Below, one piece after another: positions 1 through 5,263 of a stretch of DNA of 7,504 bases. How positions within the stretch are numbered: the first letter of the stretch is position 1; each line of letters begins with the position of its first letter. The stretch comes from Candidatus Eiseniibacteriota bacterium (GTDB taxonomy: Bacteria; Eisenbacteria; RBG-16-71-46). The position numbers were made by a program, and so were the translations under genes. Below the pieces are notes generated by a model. That model had not been told where the DNA came from. It did no database searches and saw only the letters and a program-made list of their open reading frames with translations. The stretch covers positions 1 through 7,504 of the forward strand of contig VBOS01000453.1 in assembly GCA_005893185.1 (NCBI GenBank), read 5' to 3'.

Positions 1-1253
1 GCAATCAGGCCGATGTTGTTTGGTATATGGCCGAGGAACACCCTCGAATGGGGTGGCAACGAGGGGTGTTGCCGGTAGAGCTCGTCCCGAATCGCGGAGA
101 GCATGTTGCCCGCACGTCGTTGATACCACTCGGTTCCCCAGTCCGACGACCGTGTGCTCGCTTGGGCGCCGCGAAGGAACGCAAGGCAAGCGATCGCCGC
201 CATGGCGAGCCTCGGTCGGTCCTGCAGCCAGAGCGCCATGGCGAGCCAGGCGCCGAACACCCCGAGGCAACCGTAGTAGGCGTGCCATGCGATGGAAGGG
301 AGGAACAACGGGAACCAGCCAACCGTCATCCAGAGGAACGCGAAGCGCCCAAGTGCCATCTGCCGCGCATAGGCTCCCTCCTGAGGATCGTCTGCTCGTC
401 GTGTGCGCATGACGACCCCGACGCCGGCCGCGAGGACCACGACCGAGGCCAGAACTCGCAATGCGTCCACCCAACCGATTTCCTGCGGGCGAGGAAATAC
501 GTCGACATTCAGGCCGGAAAGGATCGTCCTCACGAGAATCGTGATCAGCGAGGACGGGCGATTCTCGAGTTCCCGTGTCACTTGTGGATGGGAGAGCAAT
601 CGCACGTGGAGCGTCGGGTGAACGATGAGCCAGACCAGAACGAGCGCCCAGAAGTGTGCGGTGCGCCGAAACGCGTCAGATGGGCGGCGGCGCTCCAACA
701 GGACCACATAGCCGCAGAGCAGTGCCGGGAGGACCGCAGCGGTCTCCTTGCTGAGCAGGGCGAGCCCGAAAGGCAGAATGGCCCACCCGATATGGCCCCT
801 GACGAACAGCAATGTGCTCGCCATTGTGAAGCACAACATCCACAAGTCCTGGCTTCCCGAAATCCACACCAACGGTGTGCCCCAAAGCGCGAGACTCGCG
901 ACACCCAAAGTCGCGAGTGCGGCAACGCGATGCGAAGCGAGCCGGCGCACGATCGCCGCGTAGAAGCAGAGCGCGACGATCCACAGCATCACGCCGAAGA
1001 CCCGATAGGCCACCTCATGAAGCCCCGCCACCCTCTGCAGCAACCAGAAGTGCAGTTCCCGAGACCACGGGCGATACCATCCAAAGTCGACGTTCTTGAA
1101 TGACCACAGCTCGGTGAAGCTCGCGTCGCGAGTCTTGTCGAGAAAGATGTAGTCGTCACCGATGAATGGCAGACTCAGTGCCGGCCCATACGCCACAGCG
1201 GCGAAGACCGCGAGCAGGAGTGCCAGCCGGGGAATCTCGGATCGGCGCTTCAC
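1..1253 (-). CDS. Polytopic membrane protein, GT-C-like glycosyltransferase (partial, C-terminus off window)
   Basis: An uninterrupted frame of 417 codons runs off the left edge. The chosen start is GTG at 1253, with a G-run just upstream and 51 bases after the tatD stop. The protein is strongly hydrophobic, with about nine or ten likely membrane segments (near residues 7-28, 83-101, 108-130, 134-151, 155-187, 200-214, 262-283, 303-320, 326-345 and 348-360), then a more polar tail from about 365. The first external loop has FIGDDYIFL (31-38) followed by WYRPWSREL (59-67), and LLSKETA lies at 166-172. This pattern of an acidic pair in loop 1, a YRP motif and an SKE motif is what I associate with GT-C lipid-phosphosugar-dependent transferases of the PMT/TMTC type. 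The role is therefore inferred to be sugar transfer to lipid, polymer or protein at the membrane. Third codon positions hold noticeably more A/T than in the neighbours, hinting at a different history. Family fairly likely, substrate unknown. Confidence 0.75.
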   Translation of the reverse strand, partial: MKRRSEIPRLALLLAVFAAVAYGPALSLPFIGDDYIFLDKTRDASFTELWSFKNVDFGWYRPWSRELHFWLLQRVAGLHEVAYRVFGVMLWIVALCFYAAIVRRLASHRVAALATLGVASLALWGTPLVWISGSQDLWMLCFTMASTLLFVRGHIGWAILPFGLALLSKETAAVLPALLCGYVVLLERRRPSDAFRRTAHFWALVLVWLIVHPTLHVRLLSHPQVTRELENRPSSLITILVRTILSGLNVDVFPRPQEIGWVDALRVLASVVVLAAGVGVVMRTRRADDPQEGAYARQMALGRFAFLWMTVGWFPLFLPSIAWHAYYGCLGVFGAWLAMALWLQDRPRLAMAAIACLAFLRGAQASTRSSDWGTEWYQRRAGNMLSAIRDELYRQHPSLPPHSRVFLGHIPNNIGLI

Positions 1254-1279
1254 CTGCCCCCCGTGGACAACAGGGCCTC

Positions 1280-1294
1280 GCCGCGAGGCGCGGC
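1280..1294 (-). terminator. Short GC hairpin after tatD
   Basis: A 6-bp stem (GCCGCG at 1280-1285 with CGCGGC at 1289-1294) and a 3-base loop sits 10 bases beyond the tatD stop, in the short gap before the membrane gene. No T-run follows, so it may be a weak terminator, a processing hairpin or chance in GC-rich sequence. Confidence 0.25.
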
Positions 1295-1304
1295 CGGACG
1301 CCGG

Positions 1305-2078
1305 CTACGCTCCGTCGGCGAGCGGAAATCGGAACAGCGCCCGCGCGTTCGCGGTCGTGACGCGGTCGGCCTCATCTGCGCTCCAGCCCCGAAGGTCGCA
1401 CAGGCGCGCGACCACGCGCGCGAGCAGGGCGGGCTCGTTGCGCCGCAGGGAGCGTGGCTCGGGCTCGAGGTAGGGCGAGTCGGTCTCGAGCACCAGCATC
1501 TCGGCGGGGGCGGAGCGCACAGCCGCCTCGAGCGCATCGTGCCCGTAGGTGACGCAGCCGCCGATCCCGAGCTTGAACCCGAGCGCCCGAGCGCGCTCGG
1601 CAGCTGCGGGCCCGTCGTCGAAGCAATGGAGCACGCCGGCGGCTGCGGGGCGCGTCTCCTCCAGGATCGTGAGCGTCTCTTCGAGCGCCGCGCGCTGGTG
1701 GATCACGACCGGCAGCCCCATCTCGTCCGCGAGCGCGAGCTGAGCGCGGAACCAGCGCTCCTGCGCCTCACGCGGCGCGTGGTCACGGTAGAAGTCGAGC
1801 CCGGTCTCGCCGATCGCGACGACGCGCGCGTGACGCGCGTGGTCGCGCAGGGTCTCGAGATAGTCGTCGGGCACGCGGCCGGCCTCGCTCGGGTGGACGC
1901 CCACGCACAGGAAGAGGTCGGGATGGCGGGCGGCGATCGCGTGCGCCCGCTCGACGATCGCCGGCGCGTACGCGATCTCGACGAAGGCGCGCACGCCGGC
2001 CGCGTGGGCGCGCTCGATCGCCGGCTCGCGGTCCTTGTCGAAGCGCTTGTCCGCGAGGTGGCAGTGGGTGTCGATCAC
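1305..2078 (-). CDS. tatD: TatD family metal-dependent hydrolase/DNase
   Basis: A full-length 257-residue TatD protein, the usual size for the family. It is an amidohydrolase-fold TIM barrel that uses divalent metals; E. coli TatD and YcfH are 3'-5' exonucleases or DNases with quality-control roles. All expected metal ligands are visible: DTHCH (H5, H7), GETGLDFY (E91), VVIHQR (H127), the HCF triplet (H151) and LETDSPYL (D200). The start is GTG at 2078, directly before the IDTHCH motif, with GAGG about 10 bases upstream; no better start lies closer. It is cytoplasmic, with no signal peptide. It follows metG, a very common bacterial arrangement, but a 237-base gap carrying palindromic element copy 1 separates them, so co-transcription would have to read through that hairpin. 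Identity is secure; the exact physiological substrate is not known from sequence. Confidence 0.96.
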   Translation of the reverse strand: MIDTHCHLADKRFDKDREPAIERAHAAGVRAFVEIAYAPAIVERAHAIAARHPDLFLCVGVHPSEAGRVPDDYLETLRDHARHARVVAIGETGLDFYRDHAPREAQERWFRAQLALADEMGLPVVIHQRAALEETLTILEETRPAAAGVLHCFDDGPAAAERARALGFKLGIGGCVTYGHDALEAAVRSAPAEMLVLETDSPYLEPEPRSLRRNEPALLARVVARLCDLRGWSADEADRVTTANARALFRFPLADGA

Positions 2079-2123
2079 GCGCGAAGAGCCTCGCGACGGG
2101 CGGACGATGCGACGATGTCCTCA

Positions 2124-2157
2124 GGCGCGCCGGTCATGCGAAGCGCGGCGCGCCGGT
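2124..2157. repeat. Direct repeat of GGCGCGCCGGT beside palindrome copy 1
   Basis: The 11-mer GGCGCGCCGGT occurs at 2124-2134 and again at 2147-2157. The second copy runs into the left arm of the palindrome. It could be a remnant of a boundary duplication or simple GC-rich chance. There is no matching copy on the far side of the palindrome, which a classical target-site duplication would require. Confidence 0.35.
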
Positions 2158-2265
2158 GGCGGGGCGAGGTCCGTTTCGCGGCGCAGCACCTTTGGGCGCC
2201 GTGGTCGTGATCATGCCACTTCGCCCCGCATATAGCGCCGCGAAACGGACCTCGCCCCGCCACCG
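2154..2265 (-). repeat. Long palindromic intergenic element, copy 1
   Basis: A perfect 31-bp inverted repeat: 2154-2184 is the exact reverse complement of 2235-2265. The 50-base spacer is 2185-2234. The inner 17 bp of the arm (GGTCCGTTTCGCGGCGC on the plus strand) are identical to those of the element at 3963-4092, and the two spacers match at 41 of 50 positions with no gap. The spacer itself can fold: GGGCG with CGCCC, then GTGG with CCAC, around a TGATCA core. The element lies between the metG stop (2316) and the tatD start (2078), away from both reading frames. It resembles REP/BIME or MITE-type dispersed palindromes in form, but I recognise no named family. As RNA it would make a very stable hairpin able to stall RNA polymerase, block exonucleases or be cut by RNase III. 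Function is inference; the structure is directly visible. Confidence 0.9.
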
Positions 2266-2467
2266 ACGGACCGCGAGGCGCGAAGCCGCGGCGCTCGGCC
2301 GGCCCGGCACGGCGGTCACGCCTGCGCGTCGGTCCTGGCCTCGAGTCGCGGGAAGAGGCTCTTCACCTCCGCCAGCTTCTCCTCCGCCCGCTCGGCTGGG
2401 CCGAAGCGTGGCGCAGCAGCTGCGTCGCGCGTCTCGCCCGGCTTGCCGGGCAGCCGCAGCATGCTCC

Positions 2468-2480
2468 ACAGCTCTCCTTC
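2468..2480 (-). other. metG second frame break
   Basis: The frame carrying KPWAVAKE ends its MetG-like reading here and the next frame resumes with ELWSMLRLPG. The frame offset fits a loss of 3n+1 bases. By comparison with the family, about 30 residues of the C-terminal helical (anticodon-binding) region are absent. Confidence 0.75.
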
Positions 2481-3052
2481 GCCACCGCCCAGGGCTTTAC
2501 GCGCTCGATGAACTCGTTGGCCCGCACCACTGGCTTCCAGGCCGCAGCGAGCGCGTCGTGCAGGCGGAACTCCTCGTACGCTTTCGCCACATCTGCGGGC
2601 GCGCCGGTCGCGGCCGCGACCAGAGCGTCGAGCGCATCGCGCGCCGCCGAATCCTGGAGCGATGACGGATCCCATTCCGCGGGCGGAACCCCGTCGAAGT
2701 ACTTGTGCACCATGGTCAGCGTGCGGCTCGTGAGGTTGCCGAGGTCGTTCGCGAGGTGGGTGTTGTACAGCTCCACGAACAGGTCGAGCGTGAACTCACC
2801 GTCGCGTCCGGTGGGGAACGAGCGCAGCAGGTAGTAGCGCAAGGCATCGGCGCCGTACTCGTTCGCGAGGGCGATCGGGTCCACGGCGTTCCCGAGCGAC
2901 TTCGAGAGCTTCTCGCCGCGCGCGTAGATGAAGCCGTGCACGTACACCTGGCGCGGCAGCGGCACGCCGGCCGCGAGCAGCAGCGCGGGCCACAGCACGC
3001 AGTGGAAGCGGCTGATGTCCTTGCCGATCAGGTGGAAGGCATTGGTGTAGAG

Positions 3053-3184
3053 CACCTGCGATGTTCCGGCCCACGCCGCTCCCGGCCGGCCCTGGCCGGA
3101 CAGCTCCTCGAACTCGTCCTGGCGCGTGGCTCCCGCGCCCCCCACCTCGCCTTCGCGGGCGAGCCACCACAGCGAGTAGCGCCG
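3053..3184 (-). other. In-frame insert of about 40 residues in MetG
   Basis: Between the conserved NYLSALGWPE and HLIGKDISRFH segments, MetG usually has about ten residues. Here there are about fifty, mostly Gly, Ala, Glu and Arg (for example WWLAREGEVGGAGATRQDEF). The reading frame is kept across it, so it looks like a surface-loop expansion typical of one lineage. I do not recognise it as a domain. Confidence 0.55.
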
Positions 3185-3721
3185 CTCGGGCCAGCCGAGC
3201 GCGGAGAGGTAGTTGAGCAGCGCGTCGGCCCACACGTAGACCGTGTGCCCTTCGCTGCCCGGGATCTCATCTGGAAGCGCCACGCCCCACAGCACGTTGG
3301 GGCGGGTGATGCTGACGTCGTGCAGCCCCTCGCGGATGACGTTCACGACCTCGTTACGGCGATAGTCGGGCTGGATGAACTCGGGGTGGTTCTCGATGTG
3401 TTTGAGCAGCGCCTCGTCGTACTCCGAGAGGCGGAAGAAGAAGTTGCTCTCGCGCACTTTCTTCGGGATCTGCAGGTGGATCGGACATCGGCCCTGGGGA
3501 TCGAGGTCCTTCTCCTGCTTGAACTCCTCGCAGCCCTCGCAGTAGAGCCCATCGTAGTCCTGCTCGAACAGCGCGGGCTCGCCGGTCTTGGGGCTTCGGG
3601 CGGCGTGGAGGCGGGAGAACAGCTCCTGCACGGCGCGCTCGTGACGCTGGTCGGTGGTGCGGATGAACTTGTCGTATGTGATCTCGAGCGCCTTCCACGC
3701 GTCGCGGAAGTGCGGAACCAT

Positions 3722-3736
3722 GCGGTCCACGCGTCG
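3722..3736 (-). other. metG first frame break
   Basis: The N-terminal frame (…YHRQRGDA) gives way to the frame starting VDRMVPHFRDAW. The offset fits a loss of 3n+1 bases. The missing block is where the family has its FFLTGTDEHG segment and the following helix, about 28 residues. The 11-mer CGACGCGTGGA occurs on the minus strand at the junction and again about 30 bases downstream, which could promote slippage or mis-assembly. Confidence 0.75.
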
Positions 3737-3860
3737 CCGCGCTGCCGGTGGTAACGGGCCAGCGCGTCGGCGAGCGCCTTCTCGTAGGCGTGGCCCAGGT
3801 GGGGCCGGCCGTTCACGTAGTCGATGGCGGTGGTGATGTAGAAGCGTCTGGGCACTGGTG

Positions 3861-3864
3861 CTCC
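3861..3864 (-). promoter_or_regulatory. Ribosome binding site of metG
   Basis: GGAG lies five bases before GTG at 3855. This supports a GTG start giving MPRRFYITTAIDY. No ATG lies close by in that frame. Confidence 0.7.
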
Positions 3865-3908
3865 GGGTTGGCGATGGGGCCCCGGCCGCGCTCCGGGCTG
3901 GGCACGGC

Positions 3909-3939
3909 GGCCGCCCGGGGGCCGCCCGGGGGCCGGGCG
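3909..3939. repeat. Tandem GC-only 11-bp repeat in metG leader
   Basis: GGCCGCCCGGG at 3909-3919 is repeated at 3920-3930, followed by a variant GGCCGGGCG at 3931-3939. Each unit is nearly self-complementary, so the metG leader RNA would form alternative very stable GC stems about 55-85 bases before the start codon. It could damp translation or be simple slippage expansion. Confidence 0.6.
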
Positions 3940-3952
3940 AAAGGCGCGCGGG

Positions 3953-3958
3953 ATTATA
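3953..3958 (-). promoter_or_regulatory. Candidate -10 box for metG
   Basis: The minus strand reads GCTATAATCC, a perfect sigma-70 TATAAT hexamer in an otherwise GC-only stretch. It lies five bases beyond the end of palindrome copy 2 and about 97 bases before the metG start. No TTGACA-like -35 is seen at 16-18 bases upstream, where the palindrome arm lies, so a separate metG promoter is plausible but unproven. Confidence 0.4.
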
Positions 3959-3968
3959 GCGGAACGCC

Positions 3969-3987
3969 GGGGCGGGGGCGGGCGGGG
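3969..3987 (+). other. G-quadruplex motif in left arm of copy 2
   Basis: Four G-runs of 4, 5, 3 and 4 separated by single C bases on the plus strand. Single-base loops are the most favourable arrangement for quadruplex folding. It lies inside the inverted-repeat arm, so duplex or hairpin pairing would compete with it. Confidence 0.55.
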
Positions 3988-4067
3988 TCCGTTTCGCGGC
4001 GCAGGGGCTTTGGGCGCCGCGGTCGTGATCAACCCTCTTCGCCCCGCAGGTAGCGCCGCGAAACGGA

Positions 4068-4086
4068 CCCCGCCCGCCCCCACCCC
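4068..4086 (-). other. G-quadruplex motif after ricT stop
   Basis: On the coding (minus) strand the right arm of copy 2 has four G-runs of 4, 5, 3 and 4 with single-base loops (T, C, C). It starts nine bases after the ricT stop, so it would be in the transcript and could fold before the complementary arm is made. Confidence 0.55.
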
Positions 4087-4094
4087 GGCGTTCG

Positions 4095-5045
4095 TTACTG
4101 CATTTCGTCCGTGGGCTTTACCTCGGGCAGGAAGTCTTCGCGCGGCGCCTCATCGTGATGCTCCCCTTCGCCGTTGCCGGGAGCCGCCCCGCTCCCGCCG
4201 GCCTTCGACTTCTTTCCGCAGTTGCAGTCGCCGCACTTGTGGTACGGCCCGGGGGGCAGATCGGCGAGCGCGATCCGGTGCTCGCCGCCTTCGTCGTCGC
4301 GGATCCAGACCGCTTCCTGGTAGACCTCGGCGCGCAGCACCGTCATCGAGCCCTGGCCGGTGCGGAGCACGGCGCCCACCGGAGGCAGCCGCTCGGCGCT
4401 GTCGCGGTACTGGGACAGCTCGTAGGCGAGGCAGCACATCAGTCGCCCGCAGGCCCCCGAGATCTTCCCGGGGTTGAGCGCGAGCTGCTGCTCGCGCGCC
4501 ATCTTGAGCGTGACCGGATGGAAGTCCCTGAGCCAGGTCGAGCAGCAGAACGCCCGGCCGCACGGCCCGCAGCCGTCCATGCGCCGCGCCTGGTCGCGCA
4601 CCCCGATCTGCCGCAACTCGATGCGCGCATGCAGGTGGGAGGCCAGGTCCTTCACCAGCTCGCGGAAATCCACGCGGTGCTCGGCCGAGAAGTAGAACGT
4701 AATCCGGTGGCCGTTGAACGACATCTCGACGTCCGAGAGGTCCATCGTCAGCTCGCGGAACTCGACGCGCTCGCGGCAGTACGAGAGCGCATCCTGCTCA
4801 CGGATGCGGTTGTGGTCGTCCTGGTCGAGGTCTTCCTCCTCGGCCTTGCGGATGACCTCGCGCGTGACGTTGCCGGGGCGCTTGAGCTCGATCAGCGCCG
4901 GGTCCTTGAGGAACACGGTGCCGATCGCCTCGCCGTGCTCGGCCTGGACGATGACCTTGTCGCGTAGGCGGAGCCAGAGATTGCGGGAGTTGAGGAAGAA
5001 CTCCTTGCGCGTGCCGCGCAGGGAAACCTGCACGATCTCGCTCAT
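4095..5045 (-). CDS. ricT: PSP1-domain protein RicT (YaaT family)
   Basis: A 316-residue cytoplasmic protein. The PSP1/RicT core is clear: a DGCGPCGRAFCC cluster (C159, C162, C167, C168), then FHPVTLKMAREQQLALNP, then SGACGRLMCCLAYE (C199, C204, C205). In B. subtilis RicT (YaaT) works with RicA and RicF; the complex binds iron-sulfur clusters and helps RNase Y mature mRNAs, besides affecting competence, sporulation and biofilm. That exact role here is inference, since RicA and RicF are not in view. The ATG at 5045 is preferred over one at 5117: AGAGG lies five bases upstream and the family N-terminus (VQVSLRGTRKEFFL) starts here. Unusual: a second cysteine group CGDCNC (C271, C274, C276) after the core, leading into a Gly/Glu-rich tail. 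The neighbours metG and tatD match the common bacterial cluster; holB, often just upstream, is not found there. Confidence 0.94.
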   Translation of the reverse strand: MSEIVQVSLRGTRKEFFLNSRNLWLRLRDKVIVQAEHGEAIGTVFLKDPALIELKRPGNVTREVIRKAEEEDLDQDDHNRIREQDALSYCRERVEFRELTMDLSDVEMSFNGHRITFYFSAEHRVDFRELVKDLASHLHARIELRQIGVRDQARRMDGCGPCGRAFCCSTWLRDFHPVTLKMAREQQLALNPGKISGACGRLMCCLAYELSQYRDSAERLPPVGAVLRTGQGSMTVLRAEVYQEAVWIRDDEGGEHRIALADLPPGPYHKCGDCNCGKKSKAGGSGAAPGNGEGEHHDEAPREDFLPEVKPTDEMQ

Positions 5046-5050
5046 GCGAG

Positions 5051-5055
5051 CCTCT
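5051..5055 (-). promoter_or_regulatory. Ribosome binding site of ricT
   Basis: AGAGG five bases before ATG at 5045; it decides this start over the longer frame that opens at 5117. Confidence 0.65.
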
Positions 5056-5058
5056 ATG

Positions 5059-5100
5059 GGGCGGGGGCCGCCCTTAATTAAACCGGCATGGGAGCCGGCT
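5059..5100 (-). promoter_or_regulatory. Paired hairpins around an AT-rich patch before ricT
   Basis: In transcript order: a stem AGCCGGC/GCCGGUU (5094-5100 with 5081-5087, one G-U pair), directly followed by TTTAATTAA (5074-5082), then a second stem with arms 5068-5073 and 5059-5064 just ahead of the ribosome binding site. The first stem plus U-rich tail looks like a weak intrinsic terminator. Alternatively the TAATTA patch is a -10 element about 30 bases before the ricT start. The second stem could hinder ribosome access. Confidence 0.35.
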
Positions 5101-5180
5101 CGTATGGTCGTCCGCATTCCGGATCCCGGGCCGTGCCCCTCGACGAGCGGGTTTGGGCTCAGGGTCCGGCTATGAACAGC

Positions 5181-5238
5181 CCTCCATTGGAGCCTGGAGG
5201 GTCATCGGTTGCCGATGATCATAGCGCAGCTATCGGCA
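5181..5238 (-). promoter_or_regulatory. Overlapping hairpins in the ricT leader
   Basis: Three inverted repeats: TGCCG/CGGCA (5210-5214 with 5234-5238) enclosing ATAGC/GCTAT (5221-5225 with 5229-5233); CATCGG/CCGATG (5203-5208 with 5212-5217); and CCTCCA/TGGAGG (5181-5186 with 5195-5200). The first two compete for the same bases, so they cannot form together. This could be an attenuator-like switch or only the tail of the upstream terminator zone. No known riboswitch is recognised. Confidence 0.35.
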
Positions 5239-5263
5239 TGTTGCACGCTCGGGCTCAATGGGC

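Larger units (their letters stand above)
2316..3855 (-). pseudogene. metG: Methionyl-tRNA synthetase, broken by two out-of-frame deletions
   Basis: Class I aminoacyl-tRNA synthetase that charges tRNA-Met. It is readable only in three frames. Piece 1 (GTG at 3855 to about 3731, GGAG five bases upstream) gives the N-terminus with FYITTAIDYVNGRPHLGH, the HIGH-type signature. Piece 2 (about 3730-2474, 419 residues) gives VDRMVPHF, a CxxC-x14-CxxH zinc knuckle as in T. thermophilus MetG, LWGVALP, VYVWADALLNY, HLIGKDISRFH, the KLSKS catalytic loop (2897-2911) and the start of the anticodon-binding helices ending KPWAVAKE. Piece 3 (2474-2316) gives ELWSMLRLPG to the end. Compared with remembered family sequences, about 28 residues including TGTDEHG are missing at the first junction and about 30 at the second. 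There is no C-terminal tRNA-binding (EMAP) domain. A roughly 40-residue insert precedes HLIGKD. As written it cannot make an intact enzyme. The cause is decay or assembly collapse; identity is secure. Confidence 0.92.
3963..4092 (-). repeat. Long palindromic intergenic element, copy 2
   Basis: Arms of 40 bp: 3963-4002 is the reverse complement of 4053-4092 except for one position (C at 3973, A at 4082), which in the minus-strand RNA is U in the 5' arm facing G in the 3' arm, still a wobble pair. The spacer is 4003-4052, 50 bases, 41 of them identical to the spacer of copy 1, in the same orientation. The inner 17 bp of each arm are shared with copy 1; the outer arm is different sequence yet still self-complementary. 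It begins two bases after the ricT stop codon and ends just before a TATAAT box, filling most of the ricT-metG gap. Possible roles: a transcript-end or processing hairpin for ricT, or a mobile palindrome that has settled in gaps. I know no named family that matches. Confidence 0.92.

Noticed and set aside
27..1103. A 358-codon plus-strand frame
   Set aside because: Highly charged low-information product (Arg, Glu, Pro, His) opposite the membrane protein frame, which has proper membrane segments and GT-C motifs.
2134..2469. Small proteins read through the palindromes, sharing a VRFAAL…ITTxAPK…PRNGP pattern in both copies
   Set aside because: The similar peptides come only from the conserved palindrome DNA. 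The frames have no ribosome binding site, one overlaps the end of metG, and the matching peptide in the other copy is fused to out-of-frame metG sequence.
2705..3754. A 349-codon plus-strand frame
   Set aside because: Shadow of metG; the minus strand carries clear MetG motifs across the same span.
3856..3962. T-box or other tRNA-sensing leader for metG
   Set aside because: No T-box sequence, specifier stem or U-run terminator; only GC-only repeats and a TATAAT.
2154..4092. CRISPR array or composite insertion sequence formed by the two repeats
   Set aside because: Only two units about 1.8 kb apart, each an internal palindrome in direct orientation, with a housekeeping gene between them and no transposase or cas gene.
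4155..4967. A 270-codon plus-strand frame
   Set aside because: Shadow of ricT; no family resemblance, while RicT cysteine motifs are plain on the other strand.
5074..5082. TTAATTAA as a special site
   Set aside because: An 8-base AT palindrome that also matches a rare-cutter site. It is more simply read as the tail of the hairpin or a -10-like patch.
5046..5117. Longer ricT starting at ATG 5117
   Set aside because: The extra 24 residues are not family-like and run through hairpin sequence; the ATG at 5045 has a well-placed AGAGG and the conserved N-terminus.
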